Below are positions 30,421 through 40,648 of a stretch of 64,000 nucleotides of DNA, one piece after another. The stretch covers positions 806,001 to 870,000 of the forward strand of contig OZ251237.1 in assembly GCA_965240325.2 (NCBI GenBank), given 5' to 3'. The position numbers and the translations under genes are program-made. Positions within the stretch are counted from its first letter, which is position 1; each line of letters begins with the position of its first letter. Under the pieces are notes generated by a model. The model was not told the DNA's origin. It did not search any database and worked only from the letters and a program-made list of their open reading frames with translations. This DNA is from Rebecca billardiae RCC1528 (Eukaryota > Haptophyta).

Positions 30421-31146
30421 ATGGCGACGCGACGGCCGCCCCGCACGCTGCTCCTCGCACTCGCGCCGCTCCTTGTCGTGGGGGCCTCGGCACGGAGAGT
30501 GCGCGCCCCATCGTCGTCGACGGCGCGCACACCGTTTGTGCCTGTCTCGCTCAACGCTGCACGCGCCGTGCTCGGCCCCAACCCGACGCGTGAGCAGCTG
30601 GCGTACCACTATGGCTCACCGGGCCGCGTGTTCGAGAAGGTGTGCGTGTCGTGGCTCGGCCCGCTCTTCGTTGGCCTAGGAGTCGACAACGGTCTACTGG
30701 GTGGCTTTGAGGGCACGGTCATCGGCTCCCTCGCCGTGTTCTATTTCGTGTGGGGGCCTGCACTCGCCTCGCTGCAGCGCGGCAAGTGGAGCGTGAACGA
30801 TGCGACTGACGCCGCTATCTTCTTCGGCCGAGTCGCGGATGTCGACGAGGCCGTCGACGATACGGGTGCACAGACCATCGAACTGACCGTGGACGACGGC
30901 TCGCCCCGCCATCGATACGTGCTGTGCGCGCCGTGGCGCAACGAGTACGCAGATGTCGCCGTGGGCATGGACGCGCAGCTGCTTGTCCTGACAAGGCGCG
31001 CCGGCAGGCGGGCGAAAACCCTCCTCGTCTCGGAGTGCTACGTGCCCGCGGCAAAAACCTACGTCGGGGAGTATCCAGATCTCAATCGCAAGGAGTTTGT
31101 GAAGCTGCTCGCGCGTGCCAAACCGGTATTCGCCCGCAAAAGTTGA
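30421..31146 (+). CDS. Putative plastid-targeted membrane protein, function unknown
   Basis: Single exon, 241 residues from ATG 30421. The N-terminus is a signal peptide (TLLLALAPLLVVGASA) followed by an Arg/Ser/Ala-rich transit-like stretch, the bipartite form used for secondary plastids. The mature part has one or two hydrophobic segments (LLGGFEGTVIGSLAVFYFVW at ~100-120) and then a compact soluble domain (GKWSVNDATDAAIFFGRVAD, ECYVPAAKTYVGEYPDLNR). The pattern resembles conserved plastid proteins of unknown function in algae. Targeting is inferred from the N-terminus only. Confidence 0.7.
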   Translation: MATRRPPRTLLLALAPLLVVGASARRVRAPSSSTARTPFVPVSLNAARAVLGPNPTREQLAYHYGSPGRVFEKVCVSWLGPLFVGLGVDNGLLGGFEGTVIGSLAVFYFVWGPALASLQRGKWSVNDATDAAIFFGRVADVDEAVDDTGAQTIELTVDDGSPRHRYVLCAPWRNEYADVAVGMDAQLLVLTRRAGRRAKTLLVSECYVPAAKTYVGEYPDLNRKEFVKLLARAKPVFARKS

Positions 31147-31641
31147 TCTCCATCATCTCGACATCTGATTGCATATTGGCATGACTCAGTCACGACGAGT
31201 ACGGTTATCGATAGCGGCTAGTCGTAGTCAATCATAGTATATACGGTACCGTCGTTTCAATCATCGTCAGTAGTGTCTCAGCAGTCCGGCCGACGAATCA
31301 TGCATGAATCAGCGCATCACCGGCGCCGGCGCGGGCCGAGGCTGCCCGAGTGCCGTGCCTCGGCTGCCGCTGCCGACTACTACTGCTATGTATATATACG
31401 GTGATGATATACGGTGACATGAGACGACATAAGCCAGTAGTAGAGCGCGTGAGCGCGGGCCTCACTCTAAATACTGATTAGTGATTACTGACGATAACTT
31501 AGGCAGCACACGCAACAAGCGCTGATGATCGCAGCCTCGTCCCGCGGTCAGTTGGCACCGCCAGCACGGCGCACGTCAGCATGCGAGCAGCAGGGCGCAG
31601 TGCGCCCCATCCTGCGCCGACAAGCAGTAGACCGTTACCAC
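31147..31641. other. 495-bp intergenic region, no gene seen
   Basis: Convergent 3' flanks. Contains scattered TATATA and TACGGT words (31240-31420) and no coding-like frame. Confidence 0.5.
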
Positions 31642-32283
31642 TCAGAAGCAGCTCGTGCGACCAAAGTGTTGACGGATGGCATCGCGCAGGCGCGCGCGAG
31701 GGCCAACCTTCAGGCCAAGCGCTTTGAGATCGTCATCTGTGAGCAGCTTCAGGTCAGGGAGCGTCACCTCCTCCGATTCGAGAGTCGAGAGCAACTCACC
31801 CAGCGTGTGGGTGTGCAGGAAGTGCGCGAGACTATCGGTGCTCATCCGCGCCGTACACTGCGCGTCACCCTTGAGCCCACTCGAGGAGGGCGATGTCGGC
31901 TGAGACGACAGCGCCAGTGTGGAGACATGGCAAAGGGAGACTCGGCCAGCTTCCACGACCTCCGAAGGCGGCTGAGATGATGGGCGAGTTGAGGGTGGCT
32001 CGGGCTCGTCGGCATCATCGCCTTCGTCAACTGTGTCGTGGTATCCAAACGCGAACCCCTCGTCGTTGCCTCCGTAGCGCGGGTCGTCGTTGAGATGCGT
32101 CAGCGCAATGTCGAGCGACACGTCGTCAAACGTCGCGTCTGACACGCGACGCACCTCGGCGAGCGTCGGGCCTCGGCGCGCCAAAGAGGAGCGGTGCGTC
32201 ATGCCATCGTTGGCAAAGTCTTTCTTGTGCCCACTGGGCGCGGCGAACTCGAAGGACGGCCCGTTGTGCTGCACCGCCGTCAT
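31642..32283 (-). CDS. SAM-domain protein
   Basis: 213 residues from ATG 32283. The N-terminal two thirds are hydrophilic with acidic clusters and a Ser/Pro/Thr-rich linker. The C-terminus is a SAM domain: LAHFLHTHTLGELLSTLESE, LPDLKLLTDDDLKALGL, GPRARLRDAIRQHF. This domain is closely similar to the one ending the adjacent myosin (same TDxDLKxLGLKVGPRARLRDAIR pattern), so the two share ancestry by local duplication or domain exchange. SAM domains usually form homo- or hetero-oligomers, so the two products may interact (inference). The gene lies 239 bp downstream of the myosin stop on the same strand. Confidence 0.78.
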   Translation of the reverse strand: MTAVQHNGPSFEFAAPSGHKKDFANDGMTHRSSLARRGPTLAEVRRVSDATFDDVSLDIALTHLNDDPRYGGNDEGFAFGYHDTVDEGDDADEPEPPSTRPSSQPPSEVVEAGRVSLCHVSTLALSSQPTSPSSSGLKGDAQCTARMSTDSLAHFLHTHTLGELLSTLESEEVTLPDLKLLTDDDLKALGLKVGPRARLRDAIRQHFGRTSCF

Positions 32284-32522
32284 GACGCGCACGGTGGCCG
32301 GGATGCGCGTCGTCTGAACTCGCTGGTTTGTGGGGCCGATGCTCAATGCCGGTCATCGACAGACTGACAGAGCGGCGCGACAAATGTGGGTTCACGAATT
32401 CCTCCGGCGTCGCGTCTTTTTGGTGTACGCACACACACTGCAGATACATACAGCAGAAGCTTCTTCTACCCTGACAATGGTCAATTGTGATGGTCTTGAG
32501 GAATCCACGGCCTGAATAAAAA

Positions 32523-35500
32523 TCACCGACCGCCGAACTGGCGTCGGATGGCGTCGCGCAGGCGCGCGCGCGGTCCGACCTTCAAGCCGAGCTCCTTGAG
32601 ATCCTCGTCGGTGAGGAGCTGCAGGTCGGGCAGCTGCACCTCCTCCGCTGCGAGCGTCGGCAGCAAGTCGCCCAGCGCGTTCGCGTTGAGGAAAGCCGCG
32701 AGGTTGCCCGTGCTTGCGCCGCTCGGCGGCGGTTGAGCGTGCGCGACCGTGGGGCCGCGCGCGGGTGCACCGAAGATGGTTGGCAGCGCGGCGAGCGCGC
32801 CCTCCATCCCCGATGGCTGCGCCGCCTGCCGCCGCATGGGCTCCAGTTGCTTCTCGAGCTCAGCCGCCTGCGCGCGGCACGAGGCGGGAAGCGCGGACGA
32901 GAGAGCGCGGGGGCGATGATGTGAGTCGCGTGCGCGCGCGCGGCGGGGGGACGGGCGGCGCGGTCGGCGCGGCGCCGCGCTGCGCACCCACGCATCGGCG
33001 GAGCGCGGCGTCTCCACATCCGCCGGCGCCGGCGCGGCAGCAGCCGCCCCTTCGGCCGGCTGCCCGGCGGCTCGCGCGCGCTTGGTGCCCGGGCGCGCGG
33101 CGCGCGGTGCCGCCTTGCGCTGCTCCCGCGCGCGCGCGGCGGACTCCGCCGGCTCCGCCGCGCGCTCCTCCAGCGCCGTGATGAGCCAGCCGGTGTCTGG
33201 CTGGCCGCCGCTCGCCCGCGCCGGCGGCTCCGACGCCCGCGCGGCGCGCGGCGTGCCGCCGGCGCCGCCGGCTGGCACTCGGATGGGCGGACTGCCACGT
33301 GCCGGCTGTCGGCCAAAGGACAGCGCCCGCACCAGTCGTCGGACGACGGGCTCGGGCGCGGCGCCCGCGGCGGCGGTGGGCGCGGGCGCGTCCGCCCCGC
33401 CCGCCTCGGCGCGCGAGCCCACGGCCACGCCCGGCTGCCCCAGCGCCACGTCGAACGATCGAAGGTTCTCCAGAATCCGAGCGTCCACCACCCGGGCGAT
33501 GGCGGCATCTTTTCGATAGGACGGGATGGCGGCGAGGCGTCGGCTCGGGGTGCCCGCGCGGGGCCCGTCGGCGGTGCCCGCGCGGCCGCCGAGCGAGGGC
33601 TGCGCGGCGGCGGTGGCGGCGGACGGCGTGCCCGCCCCGCGCCCGCCGGCCGACGGGCGGCCGTCGGCTGGCGGCAGCTCCGCGCGCGCACTCGCCGCGC
33701 CTGCCTTCAGGTCTTGCGTGCGCTGGCGGTCGCGACGGCCGCGCGCCGCCGCCTGCACGCGGCGCGCGGCGTCGGCGGTGGCCGCGCTCGCTCGCTCGGC
33801 GAGGGAGATGCGCTCGGCGCGCGCCTGGCGCAGCTGCTGCGCCGCGTCGCGCGCCCGCAGCCGCCGCGCGGCGGCCTGCAGCGTGACGGCCGCGTCGGCG
33901 CGCTCGCCGCGCTGCCGCGCGATTGCGCGCCGCGCCGCCGCTTGCAGCGAAACCGTCGCGGCCGCGGCCGCGGTGTGCGCGGCGCGCTCGAGAGCGAGCG
34001 CGAGCACGCGGCGCGCGAAGAGCTTGGTGCGGCCGACGCGGTAGAGGCTCGGCTCGACGCCCGCCCGGCGGAGCAGCAGCTCCACCGCCTCGAGCGGCCG
34101 CTCGTGCACCACCACGCGCGCCGCGGGGCACACCGCGCCGAACTCTCGAACCACTTCCGCATGCGGCATTCGGACTGGGAAGCCTGCCCCGTAGATTCGG
34201 GCGATCTCGAGCACGCCCGAGTTGCGCAGCTGCTCGGCGACGAGTGGCCGCTCGAAGAGGGCGGGCTGCCCCGCGGCGTTCGGCTTGACGCAGCGCACGA
34301 AGTGCGACGACGTCGCCTGCACCGTCCCCATCAGCGCGTGCAGGGAGTACCGAAACTTAGCGGACACGGAGCGCCGGCTCGCGGCGCGCGCGCTCGCCGC
34401 CTCGACCGCGGTGCGCGCGCCGCCGCGCCCCGTGCCGCCGCCCTCCGCGAAGAGGGCGGCGAGCAGCGCGTTCGAGCTCGAGCGCAGCAGCGCGCCCATG
34501 TGCTCCGGCAGCGGCTCGCGGTTCTTCGCCACCAGCCCCTTCGCCGAGTACTTGACTTCGCCCGCGTAGTGCAAAACCCCAAAGTCGTGGCCGGAGCCCG
34601 GCGGCGGCAGCCGCAGCCGCGCGTGCGCGCCGAGCGACGCGCGGACTTCGGCCAAGAAGGCTTCGTCCGAGCCGGCGCCGAGGGCGGACTGCGTGTCGAG
34701 CAGCGAGAAGAGGCCAGTCGACGGGCGCTCGAGGAGCGCGATGCAGCCGCTCGCGTCGCCCGCCGCGGCCGCGGTATCCGCCAGCGCCACATCGTCGGCC
34801 ATGCTCCCGGCCGCGCTCGCGCCGTCGAGCCCGCCGCCGCCGTCCGCGTCGGCCGCGCTAAAGCGCTCACTCAGGCCCTCCGCGCGCCACTCGGCGAGCA
34901 GCGCGGCGAGCAGCACGCGGTTGAAGTGGTTCTGCACGCGCTCGTTCGCCGCGTTGATGCACAGCTGCTCGAGCGAGGACGGGCCGTGCCGGAGCGACTC
35001 GAAGCCGAACAAGTCCAGAATCCCAACGAAGCAGCGGCCGGCGCCGGCGGCGCCGCCGCGCGCAGCGCCCGCCGCCGCGGACGGCTGCAGCGACGCGTTC
35101 ACGAGACGCACGACCCAGCCAAAGAGCGCCGCGTACACCGCCTGCGCCGTGCCCACCTGCGCCGCCGCCGCCTGCGCCGGGCTGAGCGGCACGCTCACGA
35201 GCTCGCCGCCGGCGCGCGCGCCGGCGGACGCCGCCGCCGCCGCGCCGCCGCCGCCGCCCGCGTGCACCTCCCGGTGCGTGAGCGCGTGCGCGAGAGGGTC
35301 CCGCTCGACACCGAGCAGCGAGGCGGCGACCGCGACCGAGGCGGCGTGCTCCGCGCCGATGGCCGAGCGCTCGACGCCGTCGCGCGGCGCGGCCGCGCCC
35401 TTCGCCGGCGGCACGGCGCCCTCGTCCGCCTGCTGCTGGCTGACAAACCCGATGTTACCCAGGTAGAGGACCGCAGAGAGAGTGGCCCACAGCAGGCCCA

Positions 35501-36773
35501 GCTGCGCCTCGGGCACGCCGACGCGCGCGAGCGTCGCGCACAGCGCGTCGAAGCGCTCGGCGAGCTCCGGCTCCTCCGCAGCCAGCGCGGCCTCCATCCC
35601 CGCCGCCGCATCCTCTGGGCTCAGGAGCCAGCGATAGAAGCGCGCCGGCTGCGACGGCAGCCGCAGCCGCGCGGCCGCCGCGCGCGCCGCGCACAGCATG
35701 TACAGCGAGTGGAAGTTGCGCTGGCCGGGCTCGCGCCACGCGACGCGCGACGTCTCGAGCAGGTACGTCTCCACGTAAGCGCCTGGGCGCGGATGCGGCG
35801 AGGAGGAGAAGGAGGAGGGGGCTGCGTGAGCGCGGGTGCGCGCGCGCTGCCGCCGCGCCGCTCGCGCCGCGCGCGGGCCCCGTCCCAAAGCCCACCTGAC
35901 ACGCGCGCGGCGGGTGCGTGCAACCCGCGCGGCGCAGGCGGGCGGCGTGAGGCGCCGCAGCGGTGGAGAGAGAGAGAGCCCTGCGGAGGCAGCACGCGCG
36001 TCGCCGCGCGCACCGGTGAGCTGCGCCTGGTCGTCATAGACGAGAACGGTGAACTTGCCGAAGCGCGACGAGTTGGGCGAGACGGCGGAGGTGCGCGCGT
36101 TGCCAAAGGCCTCGAGGAGGAGCGTGGACTCGAGCAGCGTCTGTGCGAGCGCGGCCGTCTTGAGCTCGGGCGCGAGCGCCGACATCGAAAGGAGATGGCT
36201 CTGCAGGAGTCGAGCAGACTCGGTTTTGCCCGAGCCGCTCTCCCCTGTGACGACGATGGTCTGCGAGGCGAGCTCGCCGAGCTCGCAGCCGCGGCGGATG
36301 CCAGCGTACGCGCCGCCCGAGACGCGCCAGATGTGCGCGGGCGCCGCCTCCGTGCCGCCCGGCGCCGCGACGGCGGCGCACGCGCGCGCAACGTCGGCGG
36401 TGTACAGGCTCGGCAGTAGCTTGAGCGGGTTCACGGCCACGAGCAGCTGGTAGCACGAGGTGTAGATGTGGTCGTGCAGAAAGCGCTCGCGGATGGTCTT
36501 GAGGATCGTCTCGTCCGTGATGTTCGGGAGGAGGGTGAGGTCCGACTGCTGCGGGCTGTTGTCGTGCGCGTGGCCGAGAGCCAGGGGAGGAGCGGCCGCA
36601 CCCGCCTGCCGAGCGGGCGGCCGCCGGTCCCACGAGAGAGCGCGCCGACGGGGCTGCGCCTCCGGAGGGGGCTCTGCCGCGGGCTGCCGCCTCCCCCACG
36701 AGAGCGATCGCTGCTGTTGCTGGGCGCCGCCCGGCGGCTGGCGCCCCCACGAAAGTGCCCGCTGCAGCCCCAT
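32523..36773 (-). CDS. Unconventional myosin with IQ motifs and C-terminal SAM domain
   Basis: Three exons, 36773-36014, 35782-32988 and 32867-32523, give 1,299 residues. Introns are GTGCGC...GCCCAG (joining AQLTG-AYVETYLLETSRV, the normal myosin sequence) and GTGCGC...GCGCAG. The motor domain has the P-loop GESGSGKTE (~177), switch I NSSRFGKF, switch II DLFGFE, and FVRCVKPN. It is followed by a neck with several degenerate IQ repeats (VSLQAAARRAIARQRGE, VTLQAAARRLRAR, RVQAAARGRR), an Ala/Pro/Arg-rich tail with a short coiled coil (AAELEKQLEPMRRQ), and a SAM domain (~1,232-1,296). The N-terminal extension before the motor has three RxLSW motifs, and a fourth-like RALSFGRQP sits in the tail. 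Actin-based motor; the class is not assigned. It is divergent from the GST gene. Confidence 0.88.
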   Translation of the reverse strand: MGLQRALSWGRQPPGGAQQQQRSLSWGRRQPAAEPPPEAQPRRRALSWDRRPPARQAGAAAPPLALGHAHDNSPQQSDLTLLPNITDETILKTIRERFLHDHIYTSCYQLLVAVNPLKLLPSLYTADVARACAAVAAPGGTEAAPAHIWRVSGGAYAGIRRGCELGELASQTIVVTGESGSGKTESARLLQSHLLSMSALAPELKTAALAQTLLESTLLLEAFGNARTSAVSPNSSRFGKFTVLVYDDQAQLTGARGDARAASAGLSLSPPLRRLTPPACAARVARTRRARVRWALGRGPRAARAARRQRARTRAHAAPSSFSSSPHPRPGAYVETYLLETSRVAWREPGQRNFHSLYMLCAARAAAARLRLPSQPARFYRWLLSPEDAAAGMEAALAAEEPELAERFDALCATLARVGVPEAQLGLLWATLSAVLYLGNIGFVSQQQADEGAVPPAKGAAAPRDGVERSAIGAEHAASVAVAASLLGVERDPLAHALTHREVHAGGGGGAAAAASAGARAGGELVSVPLSPAQAAAAQVGTAQAVYAALFGWVVRLVNASLQPSAAAGAARGGAAGAGRCFVGILDLFGFESLRHGPSSLEQLCINAANERVQNHFNRVLLAALLAEWRAEGLSERFSAADADGGGGLDGASAAGSMADDVALADTAAAAGDASGCIALLERPSTGLFSLLDTQSALGAGSDEAFLAEVRASLGAHARLRLPPPGSGHDFGVLHYAGEVKYSAKGLVAKNREPLPEHMGALLRSSSNALLAALFAEGGGTGRGGARTAVEAASARAASRRSVSAKFRYSLHALMGTVQATSSHFVRCVKPNAAGQPALFERPLVAEQLRNSGVLEIARIYGAGFPVRMPHAEVVREFGAVCPAARVVVHERPLEAVELLLRRAGVEPSLYRVGRTKLFARRVLALALERAAHTAAAAATVSLQAAARRAIARQRGERADAAVTLQAAARRLRARDAAQQLRQARAERISLAERASAATADAARRVQAAARGRRDRQRTQDLKAGAASARAELPPADGRPSAGGRGAGTPSAATAAAQPSLGGRAGTADGPRAGTPSRRLAAIPSYRKDAAIARVVDARILENLRSFDVALGQPGVAVGSRAEAGGADAPAPTAAAGAAPEPVVRRLVRALSFGRQPARGSPPIRVPAGGAGGTPRAARASEPPARASGGQPDTGWLITALEERAAEPAESAARAREQRKAAPRAARPGTKRARAAGQPAEGAAAAAPAPADVETPRSADAWVRSAAPRRPRRPSPRRARARDSHHRPRALSSALPASCRAQAAELEKQLEPMRRQAAQPSGMEGALAALPTIFGAPARGPTVAHAQPPPSGASTGNLAAFLNANALGDLLPTLAAEEVQLPDLQLLTDEDLKELGLKVGPRARLRDAIRRQFGGR

Positions 36774-36894
36774 TGTTGTCGGCGGCGCGCGGGATGACCC
36801 GTTGGTGACGCCGCGAGACCCGCAGTGAAGCTGCACTGAAATTTCCACGTCCGTGATCCGTCCGGTCCGGAATTCGCGCGCGGCCCGCGCGCCG
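36774..36894. promoter_or_regulatory. 121-bp bidirectional spacer between myosin and GST genes
   Basis: Start codons of the two divergent genes lie 121 bp apart. No TATA box is seen. The spacer contains CCGTGATCCGTCCGGTCCGG around 36850-36870. Confidence 0.4.
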
Positions 36895-37839
36895 ATGATG
36901 GCGGTCCTGCGCCGCGGTGCCGGCGGTCTCAGCCGCGCAGCGCACGTCGTGACACGTGCAAGGGCACTGAGCATCCACGCCGCGATGCGCACCGACGATG
37001 ACCGGCCCACGTTCTTCGATATGCCGCACTCGAACAACGCGGCCCGGATTCGGCTCTGGCTCACGCTCAGCGACCTGCACCACGCCGTGCGCACGGTGCA
37101 CACGACGTATGACGTGCTGCGCAGCGACGAGTACGCCTCGATCAACCCGATGCGCAAGGTGCCCGCGCTCATCGGCCCGCAGGGCAAGCCGCGGTTGTTC
37201 GAGTCCGCCGTGATCCTCAACTATCTCGAGGATGAGTTTGGCGCGCAGGGCGCCATGCAGCTTGTGCCCTCGAGCGCCATCGACCGCGCGCACGCCGCGC
37301 TCCTCGTCCGCGTGCACGACCTCTACATCGCGTCGCCGAACGCGTCGCAGCCGGGCTTCTCGCACACACAGGGCTGCATGTACCTGCCACCGCACCCGAC
37401 AGCCGACTACGCCGCCGAGCGCACGATGGACAGACCGGCGCGCGCCGCCAAGCTCGCCGAGATCTGGAAGCAGCTCGGGTGGCTGGAGAGCACGACGACC
37501 GAGTATGGCGGCGCGTATCTCGGCGGCGCCGAGATCACGCACGCCGATCTGACGTGGTTCCCGACGGCCGTCTTCATGGAGTACATGCTGCCCCGCGTCT
37601 TTGGCTGGTGCCCTGTCTTCCGAGAGTCGACACACTTCCCTGCGCTCGCGCGCTGGTTTGCGCACCTCGAGGATTACACCATCTCGGCGGGCGCGGTGCA
37701 GCAGCGTCCATTCGCGGACGTGCGGGCAACAATCTGGGCCCACTGGGAGCGAGTGGAGGCCAGCGGCCACTTTGACGCCATCCGCAGAGAGATTGACGAG
37801 GACAATGGGGGCAGCGGCTACAAGTGGGCATATCCTTGA
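36895..37839 (+). CDS. Glutathione S-transferase family protein, probably organelle-targeted
   Basis: Single exon, 314 residues from ATG 36895, with an Arg/Ala-rich N-terminus (MMAVLRRGAGGLSRAAHVVT) like a mitochondrial presequence. The thioredoxin-like GST-N domain follows at ~38-118: SDEYASINPMRKVPALIG with the cis-proline at ~90, then LFESAVILNYLED, where Glu-Ser binds the glutathione gamma-glutamyl group. The helical C-terminal domain includes YLGGAEITHADLTWFPTAVF, the GST-C N-capping region (TxAD). Length and a long C-terminus suggest an Omega/Lambda-like or lineage-specific class; this is not resolved. Confidence 0.85.
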   Translation: MMAVLRRGAGGLSRAAHVVTRARALSIHAAMRTDDDRPTFFDMPHSNNAARIRLWLTLSDLHHAVRTVHTTYDVLRSDEYASINPMRKVPALIGPQGKPRLFESAVILNYLEDEFGAQGAMQLVPSSAIDRAHAALLVRVHDLYIASPNASQPGFSHTQGCMYLPPHPTADYAAERTMDRPARAAKLAEIWKQLGWLESTTTEYGGAYLGGAEITHADLTWFPTAVFMEYMLPRVFGWCPVFRESTHFPALARWFAHLEDYTISAGAVQQRPFADVRATIWAHWERVEASGHFDAIRREIDEDNGGSGYKWAYP

Positions 37840-38248
37840 TAAGGGCAGTGACGATCGCAAGAAGTGCGCCGCTACGACTGCCGCTGACAATGCGAGCGCG
37901 CGGACCCGCCCCCGGACCCGTCTGGTTAGTGGTTAGCGCGGTCCGCCGGGTCGTCGTCCGCGCCGCTGCTGCGGCAGCACTTTGCGTCCGCGCGACTCGT
38001 TACGTGCGCGTCTACAGAGTACAGTACCGACTCTAAATTACTTCTACATCAGGACCAGTAGCATGACTCAGCACGCGGTGGTGACTACTGATGAGCCGAG
38101 CAGAGTCATCAGTCACGGCTAGAGTGAGAAGTCGCCTGCTGCTGCTCGGCCATATGATGCCGGGCCCATCACGGTCCGCCACCGAGTGGGGGCTGTGGGG
38201 ACGAGAAGTCCGCCACCGCCACCGCGAGTGGGGAGACGAGAAGTACTT
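37840..38248. other. 409-bp intergenic region, no gene seen
   Basis: Convergent 3' flanks of the GST and ABHD11-like genes. Near 38166-38245 a CGCCACCGAGTGGGG / CGCCACCGCGAGTGGGG motif occurs twice close together. Nothing coding. Confidence 0.5.
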
Positions 38249-39199
38249 TTAAGAATGGTCCCCATCGAGGAACTCGCGCACGAGCCTTAATGTCGCATCC
38301 GTGTCCTCCGTGTGCACCCAGTGTCCGGCGTCCTTGATCTTTGCGATGGTGAAGGTGGGACAGAACGACGCGATCGCGGGGAGATGGCTCGACTTGAGGA
38401 AAGTCGACTTCCCGCCGGCTATGAAAAAACTCTGGCGCGGGTACTGCACCGATCCATCCGGCTCGTAAGGGAACGACTCGATCTCCCTCATGGCGTCGCG
38501 GATCGCGGGCACGTTGATGCGCCAGTGCCAACCGGCCGACGGCGAGCCATCCATGTTCGTCAGCACGAACGAGCGCATCACCGCGTTGGGCACCGCAGGC
38601 TCGAGCAGCTCGGACGCGTGGTTGCGATCCTCGAGCTGCTCGAGAGGCAGCTCGGCGCATGCGTCGACGATGCTCACGACCTCGGCCCACGCCGCGTTGT
38701 TCGAGGAGGTGTACGTGACCGGCGCGATGTCAAGCACGGCTAGGCTCTCGAACAGCTCTGGGCGGTTGAGCGCGAGCACCATCGCCACCTTGCCCCCCAT
38801 TGAGTGGCCGATCACGGCGCAGCGTTCGATGCCGCGCTCGGTGAGTAGCGCCAGCACGTCGGCGGCCATCTCCTCGTAGCTCATCGTGTCGCTGTGCGGG
38901 CTTTTGCCGTGGTTGCGCAGATCGACCATGATGATCCGCCGCGGGCGCTCCAGCTTCTTCGAGAGGAGCGTCGAGAACCCGAGGAAGTTGCGCGCGGAGC
39001 CGAAGAGGCCGTGGATGATGACGAGCGGCGGCGCTTGCTCGCCCGTGGCGACCTCGATGGTCTGCAGCGGCACCGTGCGCAAGCGCGCAAGCGACGCTAG
39101 ACCTCGCACCTGCGCGCACAATGCTAGCGCCACCAGGCCGCGCATCATCGCGGGGCGCGCCCTGGTGCTGCCGCCGTGCAATCGCGCCGTGATCGTCAT
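38249..39199 (-). CDS. Alpha/beta hydrolase, ABHD11-like
   Basis: Single exon, 316 residues from ATG 39199; an alternative start at 39148 (MMRGLVALALCAQ) would begin directly with the signal peptide. Alpha/beta-hydrolase features: the oxyanion-hole segment VIIHGLFGSARNF (~59-72), VDLRNHGKSPHSDTMSYEEM as in ABHD11, the nucleophile elbow GHSMGG with Ser ~133, and the catalytic His in DAGHWVHTED (~293). ABHD11 enzymes are mitochondrial lipid esterases, and plastid forms exist in plants. The N-terminal signal-like sequence suggests import into an organelle here. It is divergent from DOP1 with 137 bp between starts. Confidence 0.88.
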   Translation of the reverse strand: MTITARLHGGSTRARPAMMRGLVALALCAQVRGLASLARLRTVPLQTIEVATGEQAPPLVIIHGLFGSARNFLGFSTLLSKKLERPRRIIMVDLRNHGKSPHSDTMSYEEMAADVLALLTERGIERCAVIGHSMGGKVAMVLALNRPELFESLAVLDIAPVTYTSSNNAAWAEVVSIVDACAELPLEQLEDRNHASELLEPAVPNAVMRSFVLTNMDGSPSAGWHWRINVPAIRDAMREIESFPYEPDGSVQYPRQSFFIAGGKSTFLKSSHLPAIASFCPTFTIAKIKDAGHWVHTEDTDATLRLVREFLDGDHS

Positions 39200-39336
39200 G
39201 ATTACTGTACGGTCCGGCCTGGCCGCCCGCGGGCCCTCCTGTGCAGGCCATCGTGCGCACACGCAGCAGGGCCCAGTTGGCAAGCCGCCGCTGACTTCCG
39301 AGTCCGACGGCGGCGGCTCGTCCGCCTTCGGGATCC

Positions 39337-40614
39337 ATGGACGACGACGAGGCGCTGCTCAACTCGTCCAAGTACCGCAGCCTGCGGTATGAGTGCGAGG
39401 CCGCGCTCCAGGCCTTCGACAAGGCAGAAGAATGGCCCGATCTGATCAAGTACCTGCAGGTCCGCGCCGTCGCGTCACTCGGTCGCGCGGCGCGCGAGTG
39501 CCGCTCTGACCCGCGGCCGCCGCGCTCCCTGCGCGCCGCGCGCGCGTTTTGTCGGCGCGCCTCGGCGCGCAGCGGCTGCACAAGATCTTCCAGAAGAGCC
39601 CGGAGCCGCTTGTCGTGCCGCACAAGGTGCTCATCGCCAAGCGCCTCGCGCAGTGCCTGCACGCAGGCCTGCCGGCAGGCGTGCACCTAAAGACGCTCGA
39701 GATGTACCAGCTGATCTTTGAGAAGCTCTCGCGCGAGCGGCTGGCGAAGGACATCGCGTTCTACTCGGAGGGGCTGTTCCCGCTGTGCCGCCACGCCTCG
39801 TACGAGGTGAAGCCCTTCCTGCTCGACCTGCTCGAGCGGCACTACACGCCGCTCGGGCTCGCGCTCACGCCGTGCATGTCCGGGCTGGTGCTGTGTCTGC
39901 TGACGGCGCTGGGCGACACGGCGTCGGAGAGCCACGCGCGCGTGATGCAGCTGCTCGACCGCGTGCGCGAGGCCACCTCCACCGAGTGCCTCATGACCTC
40001 GCTCTGGACCTGCCTCCTGCTCAACCCGGAGGTCCGGATGCAGGCGCTCGCGTACGCGCATGCGCGCTTCCCGGCCGCGGCCGAGCCGGAGGACGGCGCG
40101 CAGCAGCCGGCGGCGAGGCGAGCGCCGGTGCTCACGCTCGAGGCGTTCATGCCGCCGCACATCCGCGACACGCTCGTGCTGCGCTCGCTGCTCGCCGCGC
40201 TCGCCGACGAGGACTCGCTCGTGCAGCGGACGACGCTCGAGCTGCTGCTAGCGCACTTGCCGCTGCGCGGCGCGGCGCAGCGGGTGTTTGGCGGCCGCGC
40301 GCTGCGCACGCTGCTCGTGGGCGCGCTCACCGTGCTGCCGATGCGCGAGTGGGCGCTCACGCGCCGCGTGTTCCAGTGGCTCACCGCCGTGCGCGCCGAC
40401 CTCGGCGTCGGCCCGGCCGCGCGCGCCGCGCCGACGCTCGAGGGACCCGTCACGCTCATCTTTGGGGACGCGCTTCGCGAGCTCTTCTCGAGCGCGCACT
40501 CGGCCGCGGCGCGCGTGCTCGCGGCGGAGGGCAGCGCGGACGACGACGTCGAGGGCGTGCGCGCGGGCGGTGGCGGCGCGAGCGGCGACGGCGGGCAGCT
40601 GCCGCCGCCTGTCG

Positions 40615-40648
<34 letters not shown>

